64,000 nucleotides of DNA from Myroides marinus (GCF_900109075.1 NZ_FNYS01000001.1:186001-250000); one strand, 5' to 3'; positions 9,595 through 18,594 are shown, counted from the first letter of the stretch. The notes: a model not told the origin generated them from the sequence alone. Numbers and translations: made by a program.

Positions 9595-10431
9595 ATGATC
9601 AAGCTAATACTAAAAGCATATCATTTCATACTAGTGATAATAGCAGTGCTACTATCACAGTTTACTTATGCTCAATTTGATATTCCTAAAGCACCACCAA
9701 TCTCTAAACAGACTTCTGTATATGACTACGCTACTATCCTAGAAGCTAACCAAAGAAAGCAACTAGAGAGAAAGCTTATCGCATACAGTGACTCTACTTC
9801 GACTCAGATAGTCCTGATTACCATTCCTTCTCTTAAAGGAGAAAATATAGGTATACTAGGTCCTAAATGGGGACAAGAGTGGGGTATCGGTCAAAAAGGA
9901 AAAGGTAATGGTGTTGTCATCCTAATGGCTGCTAAGGAACGTCAGATAGGTATCTACCCAGGTTATGGCGTAGAACACCTTATCACAGCTGGACAAGGCG
10001 GTGAAATTATCCGTAATATTATCACTCCTGAGTTTAAACGAAATGATTATTACGCAGGACTTGACAAAGGTACTGACGCAATATTTGATTATCTTAACGG
10101 AACATATAAAGCAGACAAAACTGTCCGCGCTGATGGAGAGAATAGCATAGGTGGACTATTATGCCTTGGTATAATCATCTTTGTGATCATCTTCAGTATT
10201 GTTTTTAGCAATAAGAACAATAAAGGCGGTGGCGGAGGAGGCAATAACCGCGGTAGAGACTTCGGTAGCTCCCTATTAGATATCTTAGTACTAAGCAGCC
10301 TTGGCCGTGGTGGCGGAGGTGGTGGTGGTAGCTTCGGTGGCGGAGGAGGTTTCGGAGGCGGCGGTGGCGGCTTCGGAGGAGGTTTTGGCGGCGGTGGATT
10401 CTCTGGAGGAGGATCTAGCGGTAGCTGGTAA
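9595..10431 (+). CDS. TPM domain protein with glycine-rich tail (YgcG-like)
   Basis: A 278-residue secreted and membrane-bound TPM protein: a signal peptide (residues 1-26, ending TYAQ), a TPM domain (about 35-165), one transmembrane helix (about 188-206), then a tail of about 70 residues dominated by glycine with Phe and Ser, ending SGSW. The same plan (signal peptide, TPM, membrane helix, Gly-rich end) is known from YgcG-type proteins. It is the last gene of the operon and is followed by a strong terminator. The reverse strand of the Gly-rich part produces a spurious Pro-rich frame. Confidence 0.9.
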   Translation: MIKLILKAYHFILVIIAVLLSQFTYAQFDIPKAPPISKQTSVYDYATILEANQRKQLERKLIAYSDSTSTQIVLITIPSLKGENIGILGPKWGQEWGIGQKGKGNGVVILMAAKERQIGIYPGYGVEHLITAGQGGEIIRNIITPEFKRNDYYAGLDKGTDAIFDYLNGTYKADKTVRADGENSIGGLLCLGIIIFVIIFSIVFSNKNNKGGGGGGNNRGRDFGSSLLDILVLSSLGRGGGGGGGSFGGGGGFGGGGGGFGGGFGGGGFSGGGSSGSW

Positions 10432-10453
10432 ACCATTCTGACATAACATATAT

Positions 10454-10505
10454 AAGCAAGTAATATATCACTCTGCATTAGAGTCTATATTACTTGCTTT
10501 TTTTA
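10454..10505 (+). terminator. Terminator of the lemA/TPM operon
   Basis: A perfect 14-bp stem (AAGCAAGTAATATA with its complement), a smaller inner ACTCT/AGAGT stem, and a run of seven or more T on the plus strand, just after the last TPM gene. Confidence 0.9.
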
Positions 10506-10553
10506 TTGACTTTAGTTTGGGATAAAAGCATATTGTCTATATAGTACTTCTAT

Positions 10554-10680
10554 AGTGACTCCATTATATCTCCTAAAACAATGGAGTCACTATGGACTCA
10601 TTATGGACTCACTATGGACCTATCCCTAACCAACTATGTATTGTTCTTATCTCGTCCTGCTATAACGATACAGCTATAGT
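10554..10680 (-). repeat. Dispersed hairpin element, copy 1
   Basis: This intergenic segment carries a perfect 12-bp inverted repeat (10554-10565 with 10580-10591), then 3.6 tandem 11-bp units related to ATGGACTCACT (10581-10620), and at 10645-10675 the complement of a GTTATAGCAGGACGAGATA block. Read on the minus strand, the same blocks recur in the same order on the plus strand at 55155-55250. The stem differs between copies by paired, compensatory changes. Nature unknown; it could be a small RNA, a REP-like repeat or a decayed mobile element. Confidence 0.6.
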
Positions 10681-10789
10681 GAATAATACCACTTAGTACT
10701 GTACCGTTTTTTATTAGTCCTTTTTTCTTTGTTCTCTACCCATCTCTTAATGTTTTAAAAACTGTACTGTTCTTTTAGGACAGGTCAAT

Positions 10790-10841
10790 AAAAAGGCAAG
10801 TAAAGTATATCCTAAACGAAAGTCATACTCTACTTGCCTTC
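10790..10841 (-). terminator. Terminator of the outer-membrane barrel gene
   Basis: The stem AAGGCAAGTA(A)AGTAT pairs with ATACT(C)TACTTGCCTT; on the minus strand it is followed by TTTTT. It lies 50 bases past the stop codon of the minus-strand barrel gene. Confidence 0.8.
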
Positions 10842-10890
10842 TTTATTATTTCTAATAAAATAAATTTATTCTCTTAATACATTGTACTTA

Positions 10891-13632
10891 CTACCTCATA
10901 ACACGCATTGGTCTTCCCATTCCTCCTCTTCCTTTATTTGCTCCCTTCTTCATTCCAGCGAACTCATTAAGCTTATAAGTCAGAGAGAACATCACATATC
11001 GTTTAAGCACTAAACTTTCTGTATCCACAATCTGCATCGGGTCTATGGTACGTGTACTACTAGTATTCTGGTTTAATACATCATACACCTTCATCTTAGC
11101 GCTAAACTTATCTTTATAGAAGTCATAAGCTAAACTGATATTCCACATAAAGAAATCCTTCTTAAATCCTTTAGCTATCTGTGAGTTGTAATTATAAGCA
11201 AAGTCGTTACCGAAAGTCACTTTCTTTGGCCAATACGTTGTCGTCTGTATATTAAATCTGTGTGTAAAGTTAGATGCTTTATCCACAGAGAAGTTAGTAT
11301 AATTCGTTGTATTGTGATTATAGTTATATGACGGTTTGATAGACACCCATTCACCGTAATCATAAGTTAGATACACACGTGGTCCTATCGTATTACCAGT
11401 AGCAGTATAAGTAGCTCCATCTATATACCCATTGCTAATTGTCTGGTTAGATCTCAACATAATACCATATCTAAGAGCATGCTCTCCCCACTTACTATTC
11501 TTATACCAGTCACCTGTGATCCCCCACTGATAGTTACCCTGTATATTCTTATACATAGAGATAGCCTTCTTATCTTCATCATAGATTACTGATCCTACGA
11601 TACTGTTATCATAGATAGATGCATTAGCAGAGATACTATATCCTGCTCGCGTCTGAAAGTTATATGATCGATAACTCAGATTAACGTTATGCTGACCTGT
11701 AGGCTTTAGATCTGGATTACCTATAGTAGTACTTAATGGATTAGATATATCTGTAATATCTAATAGCTGAGTAGCACTCTGATAGTTGACATTATATCTG
11801 TAGATACCAAATAAGCTGTTGTTCTTAGACAGTCTATAGTTAATCATTGCATTGATATTAGGGTCTACATAATGCTTATCTAGACTATACCACTTCGCGT
11901 TATACAGAGCATTAGCCGTATTCTTAACAATCTGCGTCTTAGTAGTAACATTAATATTGTACTTATTCTTATTCAAGGCAAAGTTTACATAAGGAGCTAC
12001 AGTAGTACCTATATCTGTATATCTATTAGTCTCTAATATATTTAGGTCGGTATAACCTTGGTTTGCCTCATTGTAATTAAATACTTGCAGGTCATTTATA
12101 TTCTGTGCTCTATTCCACTCTGTACCTACAGATATCTGAAGTGAGTCTGTAATAGGCTGTGTGAACTCAAGAGATAAACCATAATTATCTGTCGTAGTAT
12201 TATTCTGTCTGAACTGTCTACGGCTATCATCAGGTTTATCTGACTGATAGAATTGTGTCAATGATTCTCTCAAAGCATCATTAGTGGCACTGCGATTACT
12301 ATTATTTAACTCTACACTAAAATACTGTCCCTTCTGCTTTAACTTACGTGTATATCTAGCAGATGTACCGAAACTGTTAGAGTTACCTCGAGAAGATGAG
12401 CTAGAGTTACTACTATTTAGTTTCTCCCCTTTCTCATCATAAGAGATTTGATTGCTCTCACTCGTATTATAGGTGTGGTCTTTACTAAAATATGGACTAA
12501 AATAGAACGCGTCTTTATCTCCCATATAATCTATAGACACATTACCTCTATGTCCTTCATTACCTCCCAGTGATGACGAATTAGAATCTGTGCTAAACTG
12601 ACCTGAAGGTAAGAACTTAGTGGTAGATGACTTATTAGCCTGCTCTGTCTCTGCGAAGTTATAATCATAACTTCCATTTATCTTTAACTTATCAGACACA
12701 TCCTCTACAAAATTAAGTCCTAACATTCTAGATTCTGTCAATCCTCCTCTAGATCGCCCTGTACGCATATTATCAAAGACCTTATCCATAGAAAACCCAA
12801 CTGCATTGATATTATTGGCCGAACCGATCAGACTTATCTTTCTGCGTTTATTAAAGGTATTTAAGAACATTCCTGCCTCATAGTGCTTATCTGATCCATA
12901 TCCACCAGATACACGCCCAAAATGCCCTTTATTCTTATCCTCATCTATGGTTATATTGATACTAGCATCATCCGTTCTACTCTTTTCACCAGTAAATTTA
13001 TCTTTCTTTGTTTTTTTATCTGTTACCTGAACCTTTTTGATAATCTCAGCAGGTAAGTTCTCTAAGGCTACTGCTCCGTCTTCATTAAAGAATGGCTTTC
13101 CATTGACTAAGATCTCATTGACAGGTTTTCCATTGACCGTTATCTTTTTATTCTCATCTAGCTGTACACCAGGTAAGTTCTTTAATAACTCCTCTAGATT
13201 AGCATCAGGTCGAACCTTAAACGAATTAGCGTTAAACTCTAATGTATCTTTCTTTACACGTATAGGCGGCGCTGTTGCTACGATGAGTACTTCATCTAGC
13301 TGATTGCCGTATTCTCTAAGTATTAATGTCTTTATGTCTGTATCTTCTGATATACCATTGCTAAACTTCTTAGTGAAGTCTTTATAACCAACCATAGACA
13401 CCTTTAAGACAGAGGGTTCTGATAGCTTATTAAAAGTTAGCTTAAAGTTTCCTTTTACATCTGTCATCGTATATTCTACTAAAGTCGAATCACGCTCTTT
13501 AGATAGATATACAGTAGCCGCCTCTACTGGCTGCTTAAGACTGTCAAGTACAGTACCTGAGACATTGATAGTGCTCTGTGAGTATGCAGTCACAGTGAAG
13601 ATTAATAGTAGTAAGGTAAGAAGTCTGTTCAT
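10891..13632 (-). CDS. Outer-membrane beta-barrel protein with carboxypeptidase-regulatory-like domain
   Basis: A 913-residue protein with a signal peptide (cleavage after TAYSQ, about residue 19), a CarboxypepD-regulatory-like beta-sandwich (about 22-110, NVSGTVLDS to LREYGNQLDEV), a plug-like domain (about 125-235, ending in the TIDEDKNK segment), and a large barrel rich in alternating aromatic strands. It ends in a Gly/Arg/Met-rich tail. This is the plan of the TonB-receptor-like outer-membrane barrel families abundant in Bacteroidota. No SusD partner gene is adjacent, so the substrate cannot be inferred. The start codon lies directly after the T-run of the der terminator, leaving almost no independent leader. 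Confidence 0.85.
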   Translation of the reverse strand: MNRLLTLLLLIFTVTAYSQSTINVSGTVLDSLKQPVEAATVYLSKERDSTLVEYTMTDVKGNFKLTFNKLSEPSVLKVSMVGYKDFTKKFSNGISEDTDIKTLILREYGNQLDEVLIVATAPPIRVKKDTLEFNANSFKVRPDANLEELLKNLPGVQLDENKKITVNGKPVNEILVNGKPFFNEDGAVALENLPAEIIKKVQVTDKKTKKDKFTGEKSRTDDASINITIDEDKNKGHFGRVSGGYGSDKHYEAGMFLNTFNKRRKISLIGSANNINAVGFSMDKVFDNMRTGRSRGGLTESRMLGLNFVEDVSDKLKINGSYDYNFAETEQANKSSTTKFLPSGQFSTDSNSSSLGGNEGHRGNVSIDYMGDKDAFYFSPYFSKDHTYNTSESNQISYDEKGEKLNSSNSSSSSRGNSNSFGTSARYTRKLKQKGQYFSVELNNSNRSATNDALRESLTQFYQSDKPDDSRRQFRQNNTTTDNYGLSLEFTQPITDSLQISVGTEWNRAQNINDLQVFNYNEANQGYTDLNILETNRYTDIGTTVAPYVNFALNKNKYNINVTTKTQIVKNTANALYNAKWYSLDKHYVDPNINAMINYRLSKNNSLFGIYRYNVNYQSATQLLDITDISNPLSTTIGNPDLKPTGQHNVNLSYRSYNFQTRAGYSISANASIYDNSIVGSVIYDEDKKAISMYKNIQGNYQWGITGDWYKNSKWGEHALRYGIMLRSNQTISNGYIDGATYTATGNTIGPRVYLTYDYGEWVSIKPSYNYNHNTTNYTNFSVDKASNFTHRFNIQTTTYWPKKVTFGNDFAYNYNSQIAKGFKKDFFMWNISLAYDFYKDKFSAKMKVYDVLNQNTSSTRTIDPMQIVDTESLVLKRYVMFSLTYKLNEFAGMKKGANKGRGGMGRPMRVMR

Positions 13633-13668
13633 AAAAAAAGCGGTCTTTGTACTTATACAAAGACCGCT
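13633..13668 (-). terminator. Terminator of der, abutting the next start codon
   Basis: A perfect 12-bp stem (AGCGGTCTTTGT / ACAAAGACCGCT, loop of 6) is followed on the minus strand by seven T and then immediately by the ATG of the outer-membrane barrel gene. It either ends der transcripts or acts as an attenuator for the barrel gene. Confidence 0.9.
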
Positions 13669-13692
13669 GGATTATATTGAATATATAATTTA

Positions 13693-15003
13693 CTATTTCT
13701 GACGGAAATAAATATCGATAGGCACCCCACTAAAGTTGTACATCTCTCTTAACTTATTCTCAATATATCGTTTGTAAGGGTCTTTGATATATTGTGGCAA
13801 GTTAGCAAAAAATACGAATTGAGGTGTAGCTGTAGGCAATTGCATACAGTATTTTATCTTGATATATTTACCTTTAATTGCTGGAGGTGGTGTGTGCTCT
13901 ACGATTGGCAACATCGCCTCGTTAAATTTAGAAGTCGAAATTCTCGCTTTTCTGTTTTCATATACTTCTACAGCTGTCTCTAACGCTTTTAATAAACGTT
14001 GTTTAGTAACAGTCGAAGTAAATACGATAGGCACATCTGTAAATGGCGCTATTTCTTGGCGAATTCTATCTTCAAATTGCTTAGTAGTCATCGTGTCTTT
14101 CTCTACTAAATCCCATTTGTTTACTAGGATCACAACACCCTTTCTGTTTTTCTCTGCTAACCAGAATATATTCTGATCTTGTCCTTCGAAACCACGTGTA
14201 GCATCTACCATAAGGATACATACATCACTGTGCTCAATAGCTCTCACAGATCTCATTACTGAGTAAAACTCTAAGTCTTCTTTTACTTTTGATTTTCTAC
14301 GGATACCTGCAGTATCTACTAAGTTAAAGTCAAAACCAAACTGAGTAAAACGCGTATCAATAGCATCACGTGTAGTACCTGCTATATCAGTTACGATATA
14401 ACGATCTTCACCAATAAGTGCGTTGATAAAACTAGACTTACCAGCATTAGGACGACCTACCACACAAAAACGTGGTAACTCTTCTTCTTCTGTCTCTCTT
14501 ACTTCTTCTTCTGGTAAAGCTTTAACGACTTCATCTAATAAGTCTCCTGTACCACTACCACTCATACCAGCGATAGGGAATATCTCTCCTAATCCTAAGT
14601 TATAGAACTCGAAAGTATCATCCATACGGTTCGCACTGTCTACTTTATTTACAGCTACGAATACAGGTTTAGTCTCTTTGCGTAATAGACGTGCTACTTC
14701 AGCATCCATAGGTGTAATACCCTCTTCTACATCTACTACAAATATTACTACGTCAGCTTCCTCAATAGCTAAAGAAACTTGGCGTCTAATCTCACCTTCA
14801 AATACGTCATCAGAACCTTTGATATATCCACCAGTATCAATTACTGAGAACTCTCTACCATTCCACTCTGACTTGCCGTAGTTTCTATCACGTGTCACTC
14901 CACTAACCGAATCTACGATGGCATCTCTTCTTTGAATCAAACGATTAAAAAAAGTTGACTTTCCTACGTTTGGTCTACCAACTATGGCTACTATACTACT
15001 CAT
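13693..15003 (-). CDS. der: Ribosome-assembly GTPase Der (EngA)
   Basis: Two tandem GTPase domains, each with a Walker A loop (GRPNVGKST near residue 10 and GRPNAGKSS near residue 180), DTGG/DTAG switch motifs and NKxD boxes, followed by a KH-like C-terminal domain. Der is needed for 50S subunit assembly. I use the ATG at 15003 (436 residues). A TTG seven codons upstream keeps the frame open but lies inside the -7 promoter element, so it cannot be the start. The C-terminus ends FRQK, normal for Bacteroidota. Confidence 0.97.
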   Translation of the reverse strand: MSSIVAIVGRPNVGKSTFFNRLIQRRDAIVDSVSGVTRDRNYGKSEWNGREFSVIDTGGYIKGSDDVFEGEIRRQVSLAIEEADVVIFVVDVEEGITPMDAEVARLLRKETKPVFVAVNKVDSANRMDDTFEFYNLGLGEIFPIAGMSGSGTGDLLDEVVKALPEEEVRETEEEELPRFCVVGRPNAGKSSFINALIGEDRYIVTDIAGTTRDAIDTRFTQFGFDFNLVDTAGIRRKSKVKEDLEFYSVMRSVRAIEHSDVCILMVDATRGFEGQDQNIFWLAEKNRKGVVILVNKWDLVEKDTMTTKQFEDRIRQEIAPFTDVPIVFTSTVTKQRLLKALETAVEVYENRKARISTSKFNEAMLPIVEHTPPPAIKGKYIKIKYCMQLPTATPQFVFFANLPQYIKDPYKRYIENKLREMYNFSGVPIDIYFRQK

Positions 15004-15021
15004 AAATATTTTAATATGTCG

Positions 15022-15029
15022 CAAAGTTA
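15022..15029 (-). promoter_or_regulatory. -7 element of der
   Basis: TAACTTTG on the minus strand, followed by C, matches TAnnTTTG. It lies 18 bases upstream of the chosen ATG and rules out the upstream TTG start. Confidence 0.6.
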
Positions 15030-15069
15030 GTGTTTCAATGCGATATTTTAATGATTATTTTATTATTCC

Positions 15070-15957
15070 TTATTTCTTTTGGTTATATCCAAAACGACGT
15101 AACTGAAAGTCGCTTGATCTCCAATCTTTATTAACCTTCACGAATAGCTCTAAGTGAACTTTCTTCATAAAGAATTTCTCCATCTCTTCTCTAGCTGCAA
15201 TACCTACTCTCTTTAGAGCTGCTCCTTTATGTCCTATGATTATCCCTTTCTGTGTATCGCGTTCTACCATAATAACAGATTTGATACGGATAATATTCTC
15301 TTCTTCTAAGAACTCTTCTGTCTCTACTTCTACTGCATAAGGTACTTCCTTATCATAGTTAAGTAATATCTTCTCACGGATAATCTCATTCACGAAGAAA
15401 CGCTCTGACTTATCTGTTAGGGCATCTTTAGGGAAGTAAGGTGGTGACATTGGCAACAACTCGATGATACGGTCATATACAGCTTGTGTATTAAACTTCT
15501 CTAAAGCAGATATTGGGAATATCTCAGCATTAGGAACTTTCTCACTCCACAGGGTAATCTGCTCTTCTAATTGTCCTTGATTAGACTTGTCTATCTTATT
15601 AAGAAGCAACATCACAGGAACTTTAGAGTTATTAATTCTCGCAAAGAATGCTTCATCTTTTAACTCTCTCTCCCCGATCTCTACCATATAAACTAATACG
15701 TCAGCATCTTCAAAAGCAGATTTAACGAAGTCCATCATTGACTCTTGTAATTCGTATGCAGGCTTAATAATACCAGGTGTATCAGAAAATACGATTTGAT
15801 AATCATCTCCATTCACGATTCCTAATATTCTATGTCTAGTAGTCTGTGCTTTAGAAGTGATGATAGACAATCTCTCTCCTACTAAAGCATTCATTAGTGT
15901 TGATTTACCTACATTTGGATTACCAATAATGTTAACGTAACCAGCTTTATGCGTCAT
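15070..15957 (-). CDS. era: GTPase Era
   Basis: An Era GTPase: an N-terminal G domain (IGNPNVGKST at about residue 10, DTPG, NKID) and a C-terminal KH domain that binds the 3' end of 16S rRNA (GIIIGHKGAALKRVG). It acts in 30S maturation and pairs naturally with the neighbouring der. I choose the ATG at 15957 (295 residues). The longer frame begins with a TTG that overlaps the TACCTTTG promoter element. Confidence 0.97.
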   Translation of the reverse strand: MTHKAGYVNIIGNPNVGKSTLMNALVGERLSIITSKAQTTRHRILGIVNGDDYQIVFSDTPGIIKPAYELQESMMDFVKSAFEDADVLVYMVEIGERELKDEAFFARINNSKVPVMLLLNKIDKSNQGQLEEQITLWSEKVPNAEIFPISALEKFNTQAVYDRIIELLPMSPPYFPKDALTDKSERFFVNEIIREKILLNYDKEVPYAVEVETEEFLEEENIIRIKSVIMVERDTQKGIIIGHKGAALKRVGIAAREEMEKFFMKKVHLELFVKVNKDWRSSDFQLRRFGYNQKK

Positions 15958-15978
15958 ATTATTTAATTTTTTCGGGAG

Positions 15979-15986
15979 CAAAGGTA
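15979..15986 (-). promoter_or_regulatory. -7 element of era
   Basis: TACCTTTG followed by C on the minus strand, 21 bases upstream of the chosen era start. It matches TAnnTTTG. Confidence 0.6.
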
Positions 15987-16079
15987 GCTTATATCAATGA
16001 CATAGGAAAAATTAAATAAAATTTATAACAACACTTTATATATATTTAGCTTTTAAAATGAATAAAACGAAAAGAAAAA

Positions 16080-16736
16080 ATGATAGAAGAGAATAAGAAA
16101 CATTGGTCTAAAGTAGAATACCTACACGAAACTGTAAAAAACCCAAACATACATATTAAGGGAACAACAAGTTACTACAGCAATGCCTGGTCTGGTAGCT
16201 TCGAAGATAGTGTAGTGCGTTACTTATATGGAGATGAGTATAGTCTAAAGACATGGGAACCTCAATGGCATATAGACCAATTGTACATAGGCTCACATGT
16301 ATGTATAGCCGCGGAAGTAATGATACTAATGGGTGGTAATAATACACATCGCACAGATTGGTTTAGTCTATATCCTTATATTGATACTATACAAGAAGCT
16401 TATCAAGCGAAGGGAGATACAATCATAGGTGATGGTGCACGGTTAGGAATGCGTGCTATGATTATGCCTGGTATAAATATCGGTGAAGGAGCTATCATCG
16501 CTTCTGGAGCAGTAGTTATAAAGGATGTTGAGCCTTATACAATAGTAGCTGGCAACCCTGCAAAGCCAATAAAACAGCGATTTTCAGAAGAAGTAATAAA
16601 AAAATTACTGGATTTAAAAATTTATGATTGGCCAGAAGAAAAGTTCAACAAGCTACTTAACCATCTATGTAACAATGATATTGAAGCATTGACCAAGGCT
16701 CATAATGCGTATTTAAAAGGCTTAGAGAGTAAATAA
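16080..16736 (+). CDS. CatB/Vat-like xenobiotic O-acetyltransferase
   Basis: A 218-residue left-handed beta-helix (hexapeptide repeat) acetyltransferase. It shows the diagnostic features of the type B chloramphenicol and streptogramin A acetyltransferases: the N-terminal VKNPNI...SYYS block, the catalytic-type His90 in GGNNTHRTDW, repeated [LIV]-G-x4 units (IGDGARLGMRAMIMPGINIGEG), and NPAKPIKQRFSEE near the C-terminus. It should use acetyl-CoA to acetylate a small hydroxylated molecule. Whether the natural substrate is an antibiotic cannot be told from sequence. It stands alone between era and the first initiator tRNA, with neighbour-like base composition, so it looks like an intrinsic gene and not a recent import. 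Confidence 0.8.
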   Translation: MIEENKKHWSKVEYLHETVKNPNIHIKGTTSYYSNAWSGSFEDSVVRYLYGDEYSLKTWEPQWHIDQLYIGSHVCIAAEVMILMGGNNTHRTDWFSLYPYIDTIQEAYQAKGDTIIGDGARLGMRAMIMPGINIGEGAIIASGAVVIKDVEPYTIVAGNPAKPIKQRFSEEVIKKLLDLKIYDWPEEKFNKLLNHLCNNDIEALTKAHNAYLKGLESK

Positions 16737-16761
16737 AAGTAAAAAATAACGAAATATTTCA

Positions 16762-16781
16762 GGAACTCATTTGTGAGTTCC
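16762..16781 (+). promoter_or_regulatory. Dyad at the -33 site of initiator tRNA copy 1
   Basis: GGAACTCA-tttg-TGAGTTCC is a perfect 8-bp inverted repeat whose spacer holds the promoter's TTG. Flanking AAATATT and AATATT extend the symmetry. It could be an operator or the end-hairpin of the acetyltransferase mRNA; no T-run follows. The second tRNA copy lacks it. Confidence 0.45.
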
Positions 16782-16801
16782 AAATATTCGTTCTATATTT
16801 G
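16771..16801 (+). promoter_or_regulatory. Promoter of initiator tRNA copy 1
   Basis: TTG-N20-TATATTTG, an exact match to the Bacteroidota promoter form, ends 11 bases before the tRNA 5' end. Confidence 0.85.
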
Positions 16802-16812
16802 CACCACAATAT

Positions 16813-16885
16813 CGCGGGATAGAGCAGTAGGCAGCTCGTCGGGCTCATAACCCGAAGGTCACAGGTTCGAGTCCTGTTCCCGCTA
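16813..16885 (+). tRNA. Initiator tRNA-fMet (CAU), copy 1
   Basis: A full 73-base cloverleaf can be drawn with a CAT anticodon. Initiator features are all present: an unpaired C1-T72 at the end of the acceptor stem, three consecutive G-C pairs in the anticodon stem (GGG/CCC), and A11-T24 in the D stem. CCA is not encoded. Its sequence is identical to the copy at 18636-18708. Confidence 0.96.
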
Positions 16886-16891
16886 CTAAGT

Positions 16892-16922
16892 AAAAGCCAC
16901 TTCAAATGAAGTGGCTTTTTTT
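16892..16922 (+). terminator. Terminator of initiator tRNA copy 1
   Basis: The stem GCCACTTCA / TGAAGTGGC with a short loop and a T-run starts 7 bases after the tRNA. Confidence 0.9.
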
Positions 16923-16996
16923 ATGCATTAATCTTGGTATTTGATTTAAAACTAATTATCTGTAAATTAGTTGGTTTAAACACCACAATCAAAACT

Positions 16997-17827
16997 ATGC
17001 GAAAAGTAATCATACTACTTCTCCCCTTTCTATCATTAAACTTAATAGCTCAAGATGATCTAGAAATACAGAAAGAAGCCATATTAAAGGAGGGAATAGA
17101 ACTGTATAAATCAGAGAAAGCCTCTTGGCAAGGCACAGACGAGTTTCTAGCTATATACTCTAATCCAAATAATGTAGGTGGATATTTCTCATACAATGAA
17201 GACGAACTATCTAAATGTATCTTCTACTCTAATTCGGATGCTCCTATCGTCATTGGCACAATCACAATTCAAAACAATTCTGATAACTTCAGACCAATCA
17301 CTAATCTAGAAGAAAGAGAGTTTACGACTAAAGAAAAAGATCTATACAGTATCAGAGAATCTGCTATCAATATTATTCAAAATGACAGCTTCTTTAAGCA
17401 CTACAACATTGGTAGATTAAATATTATACCATTAATCAATGGTACAGAAAAGAAAGTATATGTACTTACAGGGCCTAATGAAGCAGGTGTAGTGATATTT
17501 GGCAATGATTATTTATTGACTTTTGACCAAGACAATAAGTTAATAAATAAAAAGCAATTGCACCAAAGTATTATACCTATAGACAGTGGTATGCTAGAAT
17601 CTAAAACAATAGTAAAGACAATGCACAGCCACTCAGATGACACAGGTAGTCTAGTAACAGCTACAGACATCTGTACACTACTACTATATGGAGACTACAT
17701 TACTTGGGAAAAACATATTGTATTAGGTAAAAACCACTATAGCATCTGGTATCCAAAGACAAAAGAATTAAAGATAACACCTCGTAAAGAAGGAGGAGAT
17801 ATCACTCAGGAACTAAAACAATACTAG
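16997..17827 (+). CDS. Secreted protein of unknown function
   Basis: A 276-residue protein beginning MRKVIILLLPFLSLNLIAQ, a typical signal peptide cut after Ala-Gln; this is why I reject the longer frame that starts at 16934. The mature part has repeated beta-type segments and an ending of the kind ITPRKEGGDITQELKQY. A His-rich spot, KTMHSHSDD, lies near residue 205. I do not recognise the family. It sits alone between the two initiator tRNA genes, convergent with a membrane protein gene. No clear promoter was found. Confidence 0.7.
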   Translation: MRKVIILLLPFLSLNLIAQDDLEIQKEAILKEGIELYKSEKASWQGTDEFLAIYSNPNNVGGYFSYNEDELSKCIFYSNSDAPIVIGTITIQNNSDNFRPITNLEEREFTTKEKDLYSIRESAINIIQNDSFFKHYNIGRLNIIPLINGTEKKVYVLTGPNEAGVVIFGNDYLLTFDQDNKLINKKQLHQSIIPIDSGMLESKTIVKTMHSHSDDTGSLVTATDICTLLLYGDYITWEKHIVLGKNHYSIWYPKTKELKITPRKEGGDITQELKQY

Positions 17828-17855
17828 GATTGCATAATACTTTACAATAAGTAAT

Positions 17856-18293
17856 CTATTTATTGGCTTGTTGGTACTTATACATTTCTATCGCCACACT
17901 TAGTAATCCTGTATAACCAATCCCTAAAACAAGTAGCCCAACAGATATTTCTTCTAAAATGCTACTCGTAGCTGTAAAGTAACCTATCCCACCAGCAACG
18001 AAAAAGAATATTGTCATAGCAAGCATTATCCATAATGCTATAGCTCCCTTCTTTTCATCCTGCCAGATACGCTTAGACATTTTATTCTGTGTCTTAGTCG
18101 AATCCTGTAGAGCCGAAAAGCTTACTCCTATTCCCATAAACATTAAAGCTGAATTAAGACAAGGAAGAAAGGTATCCTTTATACCTAGGGCTATCATATC
18201 ATAAATAGGTTTAAAAGCATAGAACACTGCTAATAGCATAAAGGGATATTGTAGGTAGCTAATTAATTGAAAAGCCTTCTGTATATTTTTCAT
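17856..18293 (-). CDS. Small integral membrane protein of unknown function
   Basis: A 145-residue protein with four predicted transmembrane helices (about 12-30, 42-60, 84-104 and 113-135) and a basic, hydrophilic loop between helices 2 and 3 (QDSTKTQNKMSKRIWQDEKKG). There is no catalytic or binding motif. It ends 28 bases from the convergent secreted-protein gene. The 340 bases upstream, up to the second tRNA promoter, hold no other gene. Confidence 0.7.
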   Translation of the reverse strand: MKNIQKAFQLISYLQYPFMLLAVFYAFKPIYDMIALGIKDTFLPCLNSALMFMGIGVSFSALQDSTKTQNKMSKRIWQDEKKGAIALWIMLAMTIFFFVAGGIGYFTATSSILEEISVGLLVLGIGYTGLLSVAIEMYKYQQANK

Positions 18294-18594
18294 AAGTGTG
18301 CAAAGTGTTAATAAGAGTTGCTCAATTGTACTTATACAAGTGCATTAAACAGCGCTTATACCTTACAATTCTAGTATCTAAAATACTAAAATATTCACAA
18401 AATAAAAGATTTTATCTTTTTTAAATTAACAATTAAACTTCTTTCAAACAACTTCCTTAAAAAGAAGCTAACCTTCTAATACCAATACCTATATAAAATA
18501 CATTATTCTCAAAAAAAGAAAAAAACATCTTCAACAAACAAGTAAATCATTAACAAATTTCCATTAAAAGAAGATATCTGTCAATTGTCCTATT

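Noticed and set aside
10089..10478. A 129-codon minus-strand frame rich in proline.
   Set aside because: It is the reverse of the glycine-rich tail of the TPM protein; GGC/GGT repeats read backwards give proline codons. It also runs through the operon terminator.
15004..15024. An upstream TTG start for der (and a similar one for era at 15981).
   Set aside because: In both cases the TTG lies inside the TAnnTTTG promoter element, so the codon would not be in the mRNA.
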